This document shows positions 36,850 through 50,384 of a DNA stretch of 64,000 bases, one piece after another. Made by a program: the position numbers and the translations under genes. The DNA comes from Hymenopus coronatus. Taxonomy: Eukaryota; Arthropoda; Insecta; Mantodea; Hymenopodidae. Position 1 is the stretch's first letter. Every line of letters starts with the position of its first letter. The stretch is from contig CM060895.1 in NCBI GenBank assembly GCA_030762935.1, positions 34,561,501-34,625,500 on the forward strand, written 5' to 3'. The notes below the pieces were generated by a model, which saw nothing but the letters and a program-made list of their open reading frames with translations, did no database searches and had not been told where the DNA came from.

Positions 36850-37269
36850 TTATAAGAACAAGTTTTAAGACAAAATACAAAATCTGATGTGTGATACCCA
36901 CATGTAGTCTACCCTCTATAGTTTATTAGTTGGTACTATTTTTACTACAGTTCATTTTTCTATTTTATGTTGAGTTTGCAGAAATGACATACATTTTGCT
37001 GTAGATACCAAGGGAATAGTGATTGATAGTCAAATATTTAAGAAGTGTTTAGCAACTGGCCTTAAAATTCCATTATCTTTGCATGCAATTATGAGAAACA
37101 GCTCAATATCAACAGGAATTTGAAAGAATAACAAATTATTGTGCAATTTGAACTATTTATAATGGATATTTCCAAAATAGCTTAGCCACCAAAAAGTTAT
37201 TTGAAATAAACTGAATGTTTTAAAGAGACATTTTTATCAGTATATTTTCTTCAATTGCTTAACATTTAC

Positions 37270-37645
37270 CAATTATATGAGGCTGTATAAAGCCCCTTCC
37301 GAATGAAAAGGACAACACTGGCTATTCCCAGAAAATTCAAGATATACATTTTATTCTTGTAATATCTGAATTTCAATCAAAATCATTATGTAAAGGGTAA
37401 CATGGGGCAAGAGAATTACCTAAAAAATAATCATGCCACATTTTTGGTTAGATATTGAACTTGTCTAAATACCAATTTTGATATACATGCATGTGCATAC
37501 AGACTTTTTTATAAAAATACCAAGTAACAATTTAAGGGAACCTCATATAACATGTATTTCCAGTGAAATCTTGGCATAAAATTTTGCTACTCTCTACTTT
37601 AGATAGGTAGTGCTGAAAGTAAAAAAACAAAAAGCACTTTCTCTC
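37270..37645 (-). repeat. Interspersed repeat R1, copy 6 (reverse, 5' part only)
   Basis: Read in reverse it gives the family start, a TTTCACTGGAAATACATG segment, GAGGTTCCC, and the GAATTTTCTGGGAATAGCC block at its far end. The 3' half is absent. Confidence 0.55.
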
Positions 37646-37649
37646 CACT

Positions 37650-39821
37650 TTACATTAATCATGATAGATGTTTGCTTAGAAATGCTGTCAGATTATGAAA
37701 CACAGACCTTGTTGCATGCACGATGTGGAAACAAAACAAGTGTTTGTTACTAATATACCCAAGCCCAATAAAGAAGAGCATCAACATGTTCAAACATATC
37801 ATACCTATAGTTCAACCAACGAAAACCTAAAAGTTATAATAATGAATGATTAATGCTATGAGATAAACTGTACACTTTATGAGCTCTACGTTCTGTCCTG
37901 TTATAGTCTCTCCTTCTCCCTTTCTCTCTGATCCTTATTTAAAAATGCACTTATATCAATTTCTTTGTCATTATAGCAGTCCAGATAAAACAATGTAATT
38001 TAAGGTAAACTTTGACTTAACAACTGGCTGAACTCCCTTTCATAAAACCATAAAATATGCATCAATAAAAAGCTATAAAATTATGCCAAAAATCTGATTC
38101 TTGTACATCAAAGCATTGCAAAATGTATGTACACCAACTGCCAGTACAAAGAAAATATTTTCCTTTCTTAATAAAAATAACCTTTGTACAATTTAATCAA
38201 TAGTAGTTTTGAAACAGAATGTAAACTGTATTACTTGGAATACAAGGTTTATAATATTGAAGCCCAGAGGCCATCTTGCTTTTATAACAAATGTTTCAGG
38301 TAGTGGGAAAAAAGCAAGAAGTACATACTTCATGGGTTGACCAGCAAGAATGGAAGGTGCAATGAAGGTGCAAGATTACTTTCAAGGTTACTAGCTTTAG
38401 AATCTGTTTTTGTGTTTTGCTTTATGCCGTTTTCTCAACCAACAAAAAATGTAAGATGTCATTTAGGGGGGAGCTAAGTATATGTATAGTATTTATTGAA
38501 TTATAAATGATCCAAAGAGCAAGAAAGTCTGCTTCAGAAAGTTAAAATTAAGAATAAAAGTATTTCCTTCGAGCCTATTAATGCAAATTACTTTGCAGCC
38601 CTATTGGGACAGTGGAACCAACTGGAGTTTCTGTACATATCCATTTCATTATATGCAAAAAAATAAAAAATATACCGAATATTTATGTCAGTATAAACTT
38701 CACTTTTTACAGCAGCTTTACAGCATAAAATGAAAAGTTCAGTTACGTTAGTAATTTGTAATATCATTGCTTATTATGAAGCAGCAGCACATTGAATAAT
38801 AATAGAATATAAATGCTGCTATAAAATTCAAATGTTTGTTCTAAAAGGGCAACGTGAGTTACTGAAAGTTATTTTATATTGTGATGCAGTTGCATGCCAA
38901 ACTATAATTTGGCTGGCATCAACTGGCCAGCTAGTAAGAGATAGGTGTTGGATCAGCATGTGAGGGCTGTGTTAAGCAAAAAATAACAAAGGCCTCCCTT
39001 CCCAAAATAATCAAATTTGCTCAAAATTTGTTTTCCAAAAATGTTTGATAAGTACATATGGCAGTTCTCTCACCCACATATACACCAGAAGTGCTTAACT
39101 GATAACCAGAATCTTCTAAAAGTTCCTCTTTTCTCTATCTCTAGAGGTTCTGGAACTCTACGAGAGATACAGCTGCTACATAAGTGAGTATTCTTGCAAA
39201 GGGGCTATCAGATAGTGATGCATTTCTGGCATGACGAAAGTCCTGTTCTTCAAGCAAGTTTCTGACAAATGCTGTGACTAGCAGAGACTAAAAGAGGTGT
39301 TGTGTTTGACTCAGCGAATAAGTTATCTGAATAGAAGGCTGAATTGTGTGTAGTTCATTATACTGCCACTTTGCAAACAAATTAAGTGACAGGAAAATTG
39401 AACTAATGAAGGAAAATGTGAACTAGGTGATGTCACAAGGAAGAATGAAGGCCAGCAGTCGACCTGTAACTGATGCTGGGTGTAAGTAGCTCCAGAAGCA
39501 TATTTTCTTTCTTAAATATCATAAGCAATGTATTATTACAAAATGACTTGAATCTAAGTGATTAGTGTACATCACTGTCACAAAGTCCACCATACTTATC
39601 TGTAATTTTAAATGTATATTTTGCCATCACAGTAAATGCAGTAAAGAGCTCCAAACTATACATTTCTCAATTATTATTTGGAAGGGAAGATGCATTATCA
39701 GGAAACAAATATCCTGAAATCTTTACTGCCAACATAATATCACATCGCCAAGGATTTGCAAATGTGTATGTTAAAATGGATCCCTACTCCTGCATGCTTA
39801 AATCCTGAATACATAGCTTAC
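37650..39821. other. Intron between exons 9 and 10, left part
   Basis: About 38245-38465 has faint likeness to the R2 interior (CATCTTGCTTTTATAACAAAT). Otherwise nothing is recognised. Confidence 0.3.
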
Positions 39822-39998
39822 CATTGTGGAGTTCACCTGTTACAGTTCCCTCTCCAGGAGGGTTACCATCCTGGTCTCGCCATTTCCAGTCAAGGCCACG
39901 CACTACTCGAGCTCCAACTAGTAAGTGCTTTAATACTTGAGTACGCAGCAGTCTTCTCTGTCTCCGCAAATTTGCTTCTGCTTCTTTAGCTGCCTTGC
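39822..39998 (-). CDS. HECTD1: HECTD1-like, window exon 9 (MIB/HERC2 domain, first part)
   Basis: This 177-bp exon is phase 1 at both ends, with acceptor TTGAAG|GC and donor AATG|GTAAGC. The peptide has a charged helix, [19 protein letters not shown], then [17 protein letters not shown] and [11 protein letters not shown], which is the start of the MIB/HERC2 fold. The junction to exon 10 restores [10 protein letters not shown], the standard motif of this fold. Confidence 0.95.
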
Positions 39999-42247
39999 CT
40001 TCAAAATACAATAATAATTAAACATTACAAATTAAACAAGTAAAGACTTCTAAATTAGCTAAGAAAAATAGCACATAATTCAATATATACTCCTGGTATA
40101 TAAAAAGCTGTGATCAGTATTTGACTAAACTATATGCAAACCTTTTCTTGGCTGCTAGTTTTACAGGGAAACAAAGCTGGAGGAAGAGAGCTACCTCGCC
40201 CACCTGAAAGTTTGTTTCTTTGAGGCTTTCAATCATTATGATGAATAAATAATCTAATTTACAGCAAACTAATTGAATTATTAAACCAAACACAGTGCAT
40301 GAACTCTGGGGTCTACAGACAGAATAAAACCTTAACACTGATATCACTATATATCAGGAAGTACAGCAAACTTCGTGTCTCAATGCTGTTGCTTTGCTTC
40401 AAAAATTGCACAAAACCTACCCAATGAACACTAGAGCCAAGCAGCAAAGAAAATGTATGCACATAGTATTTACACAGCTTTATAGTCAATCTATTAGAAA
40501 TAATTAGAGTCATGACTCTTAAATCTTAACTGAGAAGCTTTTTGCTAATGGGATGAACTGTTTATGGGAGAAAATTTACTCGATTTGTAATACTTTGTGT
40601 TATTGACATAATTACTTAAAATTTGATTATTCATTACTCAGTTAAATGTTTGGCTCATTAATTGTCCTCCTAATCTAAACTTTGAACTATTCATGAAGCA
40701 AACTAATGTGTTTCCTATATAGTAACTGTAGGTACTTTGAGCATGTAGTTTCAGTATTTCAAAAATTCTCAAACAAAGTGTATTTTAAAAAATACTGGAA
40801 CAAAAGTTTATATTATTGCCTCCACTGCAAGCATGGCAACAATATTAGAAATTCAAGACTGAATGAACATGTACTGTAGTCAAGAGGTTTTTCTAAGATC
40901 ACTATTAGCTGTGTGTAATTAGTTAAACTGTGTTGACAACAGTATACTGGGGCATGGATTGAAATTAGTGCCATTAGCTGTGGTCAACTGGAAAAAAGTG
41001 TACAACTATTTGCGAACTGTGTCAAGAGTCCCGCAACTGCTCCTACAACTTTTTGAATCTCAACAAGTCTGGGGGCAATATGGTATAAGCAGCTTATTAT
41101 CCAGAGGCACAACTAGTTGTATGACTGGGTGCATGTGCATTCCGCAGATTCTGCAATACAAAACAAAGTCAGTCTCATTTTTATGACAGTCATTATGTAA
41201 TGATGAACTGTTTTGTTCTATTCCAGTTTTGCAGTGTTTTATCCTGGCTGGTGATAAGTTATAAAATTGACGATATAAAGGAACTGCAAAAAGCTGAGGA
41301 TATTACACAAACCACTTCTTTCAAGGAGTAAACTATAGGAACTGGAAAGAAAGAAGTTACTGCAAAGAAACAAGAAGCCTTTAAAACCTTCCTACTCTAT
41401 GCCTTCTCTATTTAATTAAAGGTGCAAGAATGAGTTCTACATAACTCAATGCCATGCACACAGCCCAACTATACCGATTGATTAACTAGTTGCAGCATAC
41501 AAGAACGTTATATTACAAGTTGATCAATTAGTTGTACTTGGTTAATAGTACTCTAATGCTTTCACCTGTATTATTCAAGTTTTAGTTTCAAATCACAAAG
41601 CAGTCTGCAATCAGTGCTCATAATGTACTGTTGTAGCCTTGTGATGTCCATATTGTCTCTATAAAATTGGATATGAGTGAGTAAGCACGTACAGTGCAGT
41701 GGTTTTACAGAACAAAAGTTTTTTTCTCTTTTACTTGCAGACAACAATCACCATTATTACCAGTTTTCTAAATATACAAGAAATGTAACATAGGACTTAA
41801 ATGCACAATCAGTTTTTATGAAATTGCTTATTAATCCTACTGTGTATATTAGAAAAATGTCCTCCTTTTTCCATTACAGATAAAGCCCCTGCATTATAAT
41901 CTTTAACCGGAATTCTACTGTAGTTTCAGAAACTCCATCCCCCCTCCCCTTCTTTTATCTCTTACTACATTGATAAAATGCTTTTTTCTTTACATTAAAG
42001 GTTTTTCAAATTAAAATTAATAACTTTTTGTAAACATAATAATAACTCTTAACTATATTTCAATATAAATGACTGCTCCATATGTTTTTTTCTGAAGTTC
42101 CTGATAAAAAATAAAGACAAGAAAAAATGAAATTAAAATGTTAGGTTTCATATTTTAAAATGTTACCAAAAATATTAATTATACTATTGCAACAATGTGC
42201 ACCTAGCCCTTACATCTTAACAGTTAAATGCTAAATGTTCTTTTCAC
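39999..42247. other. Intron between exons 8 and 9
   Basis: AT-rich, no element or RNA recognised. Confidence 0.4.
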
Positions 42248-42482
42248 CTAAATCTTCACAGACACCCGTGACAGTTCCATAAATTTCAAAACCAGACAAA
42301 CTGAGATAGTGGGTTTGACCAGAAGCATTCTTCCCAGTTTGTTGAAGCCGAACATGCCGCCATCCCTGAGTTTCTTCTGCAGGTGGTTCTAAAGGCCATG
42401 ATGATGTACTGCCAGGTTCATTCAATGAACTGTCATCAATGTGGGTGTATAATGTGGTCCAGTTAATGCCATCTTTAGAGAC
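42248..42482 (-). CDS. HECTD1: HECTD1-like, window exon 8 (SUN / galactose-binding-like domain, second part)
   Basis: This 235-bp exon has acceptor TTGCAG|GTC and ends one base into a Gly codon (TTAG|GTGAAA). The peptide runs [20 protein letters not shown], then [34 protein letters not shown] and [12 protein letters not shown]. The last segment is the typical end of this galactose-binding-like fold. All blocks are strongly conserved with HECTD1. Confidence 0.96.
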
Positions 42483-43149
42483 CTGCAAATTAGTTATGCA
42501 ACCATTTATTTTTTTAAGTAAAGCTATAGATATAGCAATATACCATCTTGTAAGCATTAACCAGTCCCTTGTAAAGAAAAATTAATGATAACAAATGGAT
42601 ACAGAATTCTTTTAAAGCAAACAATTTCAGCCCGTAACATTTTAAATGAGTCTAGCACCTATAAAGATACTCATGTTAATATCAAAATGTAAAAAATTGT
42701 GATAAATCTATTCTTCTAGCAAGATACAAAGAACTTTTGATAATAAAAGAAACCACTAAGATTTTTATTTTTAAGGCTTTACATGATTTGCCCTGCAATT
42801 TATCATATTAAGAGCTAACTTAAAATGGCATGAAATTACAAATTCATGGATTTGATTACAAGTAGTTGTATGCAAAAATCAACAGTTCTTTTCCTTAAAT
42901 GCCAATGTGGCAGCTATCAGCAGGAATTGACCATTTTCCTCTGTGTGAGTTGGCATTACACATTTTATGTGGACCTGATAATTGTTAAGCATTAGCTAAC
43001 AGATATTTCACAATACTGACATTTACAGAATTAATCGTAGTGTAACTTCTTCAATATGTGTGTGGATGTGGGGATCATTCACAATGAAAATTAAGCAATA
43101 ACATAACTGCACAAAACTTGGACATAACTTAATCCATTGTACAGTTAGA

Positions 43150-43480
43150 ACCATTGAAAAAATCATTGCCGCAGTCAGAATTTGAACACTCTCTTTTCTA
43201 ATACCCAACAATTGGACAAAAGCCCTCTTTTTAAGGACATTAATTGCTCTAATCATTGAGTAGTGACAACATGCCAGTAGGACAATCCACCAACTGATTC
43301 AGGTTTTTTACCCAGTCAACCAACCAGTGTATGTCTCCCTTCAGAGAACACCTTAATGGCAACTTATATATATAAGTAGTTAGTATCCATGTAATATTAA
43401 CATAGTTATGCTAATTATGATTGTGCACTTTTATTTCTGTATTGGTAATGCTGCTATATTTACGCCTACAAGGGTATATT
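43150..43480 (-). repeat. SINE family D-like, tandem pair member 1
   Basis: The reverse strand has a B-box-like GAGAGTGTTCAAATTCTGAC and a head around CTCAATGATTAGAGC. It is followed on the plus strand by CCAACCAGTGTATGTCTCCC and CTTCAGAGAACACCTTAATGG, a block repeated at 43600-43640. Confidence 0.5.
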
Positions 43481-43489
43481 TATACTGTT

Positions 43490-43760
43490 AGAACTAGTTG
43501 AAAATTCAATGTCACAGCCAGAATTGGTTGCTCTAACCATTGAGCTACTGTGACTATATACCAATATGGCATTCCATCCTTTAACGTATCCATGTTTTTA
43601 CCCCGGCAACCAACCCGATGTCTTCCTTCAGAGAATACCTTAATGGTGACTTACATATCATAAGTACTTGGTATCAGGGTAATATTAATGCAGATATGCC
43701 AACTATTACTACGTTAGTTTATTATTATATTATTGGTAATGCACTATATTTATGCACCAC
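43490..43760 (-). repeat. SINE family D-like, tandem pair member 2
   Basis: It repeats the previous element: a head CACAGTAGCTCAATGGTTAG in reverse, then AACCAACCCGATGTCTTCCT, CAGAGAATACCTTAATGGTG and ATTGGTAATGCACTATATTT. The two units lie in the same direction a few bases apart. Confidence 0.5.
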
Positions 43761-44195
43761 CACCCAACCTGTTGTGTTGTCATTTACATTCTCAATTGCA
43801 AACATAAGCAGCAGCTACTTGCAAGAGAGCATGATACAGCTGAGCTGATATGATGGGCTGCAAAACAATCACCATTTTCCATGTATCAAAACAAAATAAG
43901 ATCTAGTTACTCAGATAAAGAATGTCAAACTCAAAAAGCATCATCTACTGTTTTACTGTTATGTTTATAGATACCCCATGATTTCTGGTCTGTAATCTTA
44001 AGGTAGAATGACAGTTTACAAGTGAACTCATGGAAATGGAAAATCTGATGCAAGATGGCAAAATGATCACTTTAGATTAGCCAGCTTCTTGTGTTAAGGT
44101 AGACACAAACCTGAAAGCTTGGGCCTTGCAAGCTTCTAAGTTGACATTTAATTATATGTTTATCAGATTAATTCTTAATGGTTCCAGCACAATAC

Positions 44196-44400
44196 ATATC
44201 AGACTGCCTCTGTGGTCAAGTGGTCAGTGAGCTGACTTCTAATCCAGAGGTCCTGGGTTCAATTCTTGGCTGGGGCAGGAATTTTTCTTTAACCAGAATT
44301 ATTATCTATCCCTTACAGAGTCTGAAAATATGTATGCGAGAGTGAATGTGTGTGTGTGTGTGTGTGTGCGTGTATTAGGAAAATAAAACAATTTAAACCC
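44196..44400 (+). repeat. tRNA-derived SINE with well-kept tRNA-like head
   Basis: The head reads GCCTCTGTGGTCAAGTGG, GACTTCTAATCCAGAGGTC, and GGGTTCAATTCTTGGC with a GGGGCA 3' stem. Five acceptor-stem pairs are possible (GCCTC with GGGGC). The body continues to a TG repeat and an AAATAAAACAATTTAAA tail. A functional tRNA is unlikely because of the fused body and weak stems. Confidence 0.6.
44350..44373. repeat. TG dinucleotide microsatellite
   Basis: There are about eleven TG units, ending GCGTG. Confidence 0.85.
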
Positions 44401-44859
44401 AATGTAAAGAACCTAAAGATAAGTTATTTCTAATGCAAGGCCCCTGATATTACCTTAGATTTTAAAAGGGGGCTATATAAATGAAACAATAAAAAAATAT
44501 ACATAAAGTTTTTAAGTTTAAAGCTTGCCCTTAATTTTCATTGTGAATGGGGTCTAACTCAGTCAATGCTCACCCTTCAAATCTATTCCTAATATTATCT
44601 TTGAATTGCAGCTCATGCTATGTTGTTTATATATGCACTTTTTTGTTTACAATCCCTGTTACATGTGACGTAATTTCTTTTAGTTTTGCTCAGATAAACA
44701 TTGATACTTTTCATTTATATAAGGGCTTTAATTCTGTTTATGTGCATATCAAAACATTATATAACTAAAAGAATGATTTTTTTTCCTATATTCTTTGCTG
44801 GGAGCTAGAAAAATTAAAAAACAAGATAAGCTACAATTACTTTACTCCTTTCAACTTAC

Positions 44860-45112
44860 TTGGAAAAGCCAGTTGCGAAGTGCAGAGCGTCCATACCCTC
44901 TAGCATGACGCAAAGTATAGCTGCTAGGTATTACCCATAAACCAAGATCAATGGCAAACCATGCCCTTTTATCATCATTTGTGTGACAGTTGAGAGCAGA
45001 GGCATCCCTACTTAAAATATCTTCCAAACGACCATAAGGCAAAGTACGTCCATCTGAAGAAGTAACCATAACCAGTCCATATTGTCCTGGATTCACCCAT
45101 TCTGGAGAAGTC
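44860..45112 (-). CDS. HECTD1: HECTD1-like, window exon 7 (SUN / galactose-binding-like domain, first part)
   Basis: This 253-bp exon completes the split Lys with its first base (acceptor TTTTAG|G) and ends in phase 0 at CAA|GTAAGT. The peptide contains [42 protein letters not shown] and [17 protein letters not shown]. This beta-sandwich region is annotated in HECTD1 as a SUN-like or discoidin-like galactose-binding fold, thought to be a protein-binding module. Confidence 0.96.
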
Positions 45113-45437
45113 CTAAAATACAAATAAAATTGAATAAGCAGTTTTTTAACTTACAACAATGTATAAATAGCACATGTTGATTTTAGTTTAACTATTCAAG
45201 AGGGAAAAATACAATAATTTTACTACCTATTTATTATTCAGATGCATTTAATGCCAGTACTGCTATACTGCCTGTATCTTCCTAGTTTTATAACATAATT
45301 TAAAATAACATAGAGTTAATATTGAGGCATGTGTTTGCCTCGTAGTGCAGGTCCTAACTGAATTAAGGCTGCTTTACAATAACCGAAAATAGAAATCAGA
45401 AAAAAAGTGCCAAGAGTTAGAATACATATATTATAAT

Positions 45438-45635
45438 GTGAATGTTTACAACCAACATGAAGTTTTTCCCGAGATCTACCAGGCTTTAACTTTCTTGTTC
45501 TTGTTACCAAAGGTGGTATTTGGATCCCTTCTGCAAATATTGGTCAGAAATTATCAAGGCAACCATGACATCAAACAGTTGCTAGAACTCTCATCAAGTC
45601 ACAAGCTGATAAGACAAAACTCAAAGAAATCCTAG
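45438..45635 (+). other. Possible hAT-type C-terminal fragment
   Basis: The open stretch has VFPEIYQALTFLFLLP and NYQGN, loosely like the hAT dimerisation region (YP.I..AL.I.L.LPVTVAS.ERSFS...NYLR). The diagnostic ERSFS is not visible. This is a weak call. Confidence 0.2.
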
Positions 45636-46085
45636 CAAATGTGCATCCTGATCTTGTCCTGATTCATCAAGTTCTTCTGGTGAAAGCGTAAATGTACCTT
45701 GTTTATATATAACTCAAAACTGGCTATTGCTTCAAAAGACAATAGCATACTCTATAGCCTATATTAAATATTCTCATAAATTTTAACTGGTGAAATCCAT
45801 TCTTACTATACCCATGTATATCCTGAGAGAGATCTCATAGCATAACACTGAAGCAGCCAGCAGAAGAATAGTTATAAAGTAAATTTGCATTCTCCCTTGC
45901 CTCATCTGTTCTACACTTCTCGGCAATTTCCTCTCTATGTGCTGGGAGCTAAAACGGACTTGCTCTCTAACAATACACAGTATTTAGTTATCTAATACCT
46001 GACTTGAATTCATTCTCATATTTTAACCAGGGGAAATAAACAATACATGCTAAGAAAAACTCAGATACATATTTAATACACTTAC

Positions 46086-46360
46086 TTTCCATTGGTACCA
46101 ATCCAATATATGATCCCATTTTCATCAAAATCATGCTGATGTCTAAATGTCAATTTCTGTCCTTCTTTGAGTTTCCTTACAAAAGCGAATGTTGAGCGTT
46201 CATAATCATACCACTGCTTTGCCACCATTTTGAGCAAATAACGTTCCAGTTGCACTACTGTGCTCAGAGGCTCCATCTTCAAACTTCTTCCTGTTCTGTC
46301 AATAAGGGAACTTTCACCTGGAGCTTTCTCCAAACGGAATCTTAATCTTCTTGTCAAAAT
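46086..46360 (-). CDS. HECTD1: HECTD1-like, window exon 6
   Basis: This 275-bp exon has acceptor CACAG|ATT, and its last two bases AA begin a split Lys codon at AA|GTAAG. Conserved stretches include [43 protein letters not shown] and [17 protein letters not shown]. The exon leads into the SUN/galactose-binding-like domain of HECTD1, and its near-identity to vertebrate HECTD1 makes it one of the strongest anchors for the gene call. Confidence 0.96.
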
Positions 46361-48011
46361 CTGTGCACAGAAAGCAAACATAAAATAAGTCAATGAATCA
46401 GCTATAAACGGCAATTCTTAATTATCATCTCCAGAAGTATATACATAACATTTACAACAACTTTCTGTTTACTTAGTTATCTTCACATGTATAAATTTTA
46501 CATTAAATGTCACAGAAAATATATTCAGTAGCTTTTTAAATTGGAATATTGTTTCATAAATGAATTATTTTGTACTATAAATATCTAAGAAATTATTCTG
46601 CATGTTATTTAAATTAAACCTCATAATGCACATGTTTGCAGCTAAGGATTATATTTTTAGCCTAAAAAATTGCTAACCGATCTGGATTTCTTAGTTTTAA
46701 TATTAAGAGTGTCACTAATTTAATTTTCCGAAGTAACATAACAGTATATAAAGTACATTGATATTTGAGTTCACATATCAAAACTATTGAAAATTGGAAT
46801 GCAATGATTAGAATGGGCATCAAAAAATTGTTGCCTGGTTTCACTGAAATTAACAAATTTAGCTTGAGTGATGTTTAATGCTATGTCAGTTTTTGGTAAT
46901 GTCAATGCCAATCCCATCAAAGTGATTGTGCGTTATATGTAACTTTGTGAATATTGCCAATAGAAATGTTGGCAATGTTCCTCTTCATTGGTTGCCACTG
47001 TGTCTTCAAAAGACAAAAGAGAAACCAAGTGCATATGCTTTTGTTTAAGCCCACATCAAGCTATCTACTGTTCTTAACCATAATTCAGGAAAGTGTCATT
47101 AAATAAAGCACCTAGCAGAACAGTCTAATTATGTCTTTTGTCTGGAATAATTTTTAGCTGACTGCTGTTAAATATAAAACTTGACATTGTGCACTGTGTC
47201 TGCTAGGGGATGAAATAGATAATATATGTGTACAGAAGCCCTGCAGCTCCTACAATGCCAGGTCCATTTGCTGTTGTATCAATAGATGTGGCAGATTCTG
47301 TTGGTAGGGTATATCAGTTCTGATTTATTTCCTCCAACATTCTAAGCAGTACCAGTTTTTATAACCTATGTTCACAAACGTTTTATTACTTTCATAAATA
47401 TAGCTATTTCCCAAGTTATATGTTTTGTACCCATGATTTCTATAAACTCGTTAAATAACATTTCCAAGTTGAAAATAGTCATTTATTCATTTAGTGAAAC
47501 ACAATGTCATTTCAGAAGAGTTAAAATAAAAGAATTCACAAACCATCAATGATTTAAAGAAAGGAAAGCAGCTCCTAAAATATTGAAAGGAGCTTTGATA
47601 GTCAAAATGAGGATGCACTTTGGTAAAATGTAACTTCCACCCTAAAATATCACCACTCTAACAGTCTTCAAAGCCTTGACAAAAATTTGCGAAACCAACC
47701 AAATATCTCACATTAAAATAATTATCTAAAATACTTTAGAAATATTTGGGCTTTTCTTTTGTGACTTAATACAATACCAGGAGGGAAAACAACCCTTCTG
47801 CTAACTTTAAAACTGCACTTACCCCACAAAGCAACATGCATATTATACACTCTTTCTCCACCTAGCAACTGGACATTTTGCATATTGTGCTCTTGTCTGA
47901 CCAGTACAAGTCATGGCTTTTGTATGGAAAGCTCAATGCCTCACAAATTGTTTATAATTCGGCATTCTAAGAAATATGACACAAACACCTAACACCATAG
48001 AAAACGGAAAA
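46361..48011. other. Intron between exons 5 and 6, left part
   Basis: No recognised feature. A family B SINE follows at 48012. Confidence 0.4.
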
Positions 48012-48250
48012 TGTTATTTATGAACACTCTTTAACTGCTGTGGTTTTCAGCATCACATTCTGTAATAGGTATGAAAGACCACTTAATTTTCCTCCAAGAC
48101 CTCTTTATCTGGCTTGAGGTTCTTTTAATGCTGTAAATCTATGACACCAGCTAGAGTTCCTTCCAAAGGAAGCCATGCTAAGGGTCTTTACACCTGAAAA
48201 AATTAATTTCCCTCCACCGGTTTGAACCTGCAAATTTATAGAACCAAGAA
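48012..48250 (-). repeat. tRNA-derived SINE family B, second long copy
   Basis: It is colinear with the copy at 9198-9446, for example AACTGCTGTGG...CAGCATCACATT, CTGGCTTGAGGTTCTTTTA and a B-box end CACCGGTTTGAACCTGC. It lies in the intron between window exons 5 and 6. Confidence 0.62.
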
Positions 48251-49057
48251 TATAACATTGTAAAGAGTTTTCTCTGTTCTTCACTTTTGGCCAACTGTCC
48301 ATTGTTCCAGCACAGTAACTCAAATCACACTGAAACATATGATGACTTGTGAACATGAGTCTCCAAGGATTCATCAAAACCAAGTATGACATCAGGAAGC
48401 TTTCATAAGACTCTTAGCATTTAAAAGATCACTTTTGATAATATTCACTTAAAAGTTTCAAACCTAACAATAACGAAATAGGAAGACTTAAAAAGTTCAA
48501 AATTCACACATATTTTTCATTAATTACTATACAAATTTCATGTATTTTACTGAAATATACAAAATGTGCAAATTGAAGATAATTTCACTATGTTTTGCTA
48601 CTTCAAATCCACCATAAAAGAAGCTTAATATGAGTAAAAAAAAAAACTTAATTATACACTTTCATGTAACTATCTAAATTTTAAAGCCAAAAATGTACCC
48701 ATTCGCTACCTATAAGCAATCAAAATTTTGCTACTGCCGAATTGCGTGTACATTCAGAAACTACATTTTGAATTTGCATGATATAATTTTCCACTTTTTA
48801 TTTTTTTGAATTTCAAGGAAACTTTCCACTATGGGGACACTGTATACTGATTTCACATCAATGAGGGAGCATAACTTAACAAAGACAAAATACAAACTCA
48901 CAAGTAATATAGATCCTTAGCATCATTTACTTCTATTCAGAACTCGATCTGTTGTTACAAAAGTTTTATTTATCTGGACAAAGGCTTCTGCAAACAGATT
49001 GTGATGTAACTGGCACATAGTTAACACCAAACTCACAAACTTTATGAAAACACTTAC

Positions 49058-49189
49058 CTGTAAACCATATCCTGAGCCAGGGGTATCATAAAGATATACT
49101 GGTAGCTTTTCAATTGACTCCAGCACAGAGACAAGTTTATGTACAAGAATAGTTGCAGAGTTTACAGATCCATTTTCACTATCCTTCTC
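49058..49189 (-). CDS. HECTD1: HECTD1-like, window exon 5
   Basis: This 44-codon exon is phase 0 at both ends, with acceptor TTGTAG|GAG and donor CAG|GTAAGT. An acidic/polar start (EKDSENGSV) is followed by the conserved VLESIEKLPVYLYDTPGS. The last residues, GYGLQ, join directly to [11 protein letters not shown] in the next exon, giving the uninterrupted HECTD1 motif. Confidence 0.93.
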
Positions 49190-50384
49190 CTACAATAAAA
49201 TAATTGACAACCTCTCATTACAACAGTCAGCAATCCAAAGGTATTATATAATTTCTTACATTCACTTTTTTTAATACCTATTCTCTCAGATCTCAAATTA
49301 TGTAGAACATTAACACTTGAAGAAGGGAAAAATATATTAAAATTTGTGGAAAAGCATGAAAGGAATGATTTGCATTGTTTAGAACAGGATCAGTAAGCCT
49401 AAGTTAGATAAGGAATAAATTCTCGAAAATGCCTAATGTATAAGGCAGTAGAGTACTTGGCATTATATTCTGGAATGTGAACAAACTAAATTTAGGATGA
49501 ATGAGTTCCTTTTACAAAGGTGAAGAACTTACCAACTGAAATAAGAGGTGGGAAAATGTAAATTTAAATACAGATTAAAACCTACAAAAAGACTTGGAAA
49601 GCACACTGGTGAAGGAAGACAAAAATGTAATGGAAAAGGGGGCAATATCAATGAAAATGAACAAGTTAATGTATGAGCTTTAAATCCAGTATACAATGAA
49701 ATTTAAACTTTTAGGATGTAGGATTTAACACACAGGGTCTGCATAAATAAGGAATAATGCAAATAAAACTAAAACTAATTCATCGTTTATAAATGCTTGG
49801 GCACATGAAATTTAATATTTTAAAAGAAAAATTCTACAAAACAGAAATTAAATTTTCAGACATTATTGTACAGGCTGTGATGTTTTCAAAACACTTTTAA
49901 ATGGCAACAATTTTTTTTAATTTTTTTTGTTCTTTTCTTTCTTATTTAGTTTCATGAACATTTTATTTGCCCATACAAAAGGCTTAGTTACTGCTACTAT
50001 ACCAACAGTTTAACAATAACAATGTTCTCCACAACTTATACAATTACTGTATAAAATGAAATTTGTAACATCTGAAAATTAGTTTCTTGTAAAATGTTCC
50101 CTTCAAAGTATTCAAGTACACATGCTTTTTTTTTAAAAAAAAAAAAATTAATTTTAGTTTTATTTGCATTATTTCCTACTTAAGAAAGATCTTCTGTGTC
50201 TACATTATATACACAAACTGCTGTTAATTAAAATGGGTATGGGAGTAATATAATTACATAACTCAAGGGTTATAAATTAGAAAGTATAAATGATACTAGT
50301 TTACATAAATTTTATAGTAAAAAAGTTGTATGTGTAAGGAAAATTTGATGATTAAACGTACTCATTCAGTATTCTGTGACTCAC
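49190..50384. other. Intron between exons 4 and 5
   Basis: AT-rich with T and A runs near 49910 and 50130. Nothing else seen. Confidence 0.45.

Noticed and set aside
41937..42110. Possible regulatory CT-rich block upstream of exon 8 acceptor side
   Set aside because: Only simple base bias. No defined motif could be named.
44196..44268. Possible functional tRNA gene
   Set aside because: The tRNA-like head has only five acceptor pairs with a wobble, and runs straight into a SINE body with no terminator of its own.
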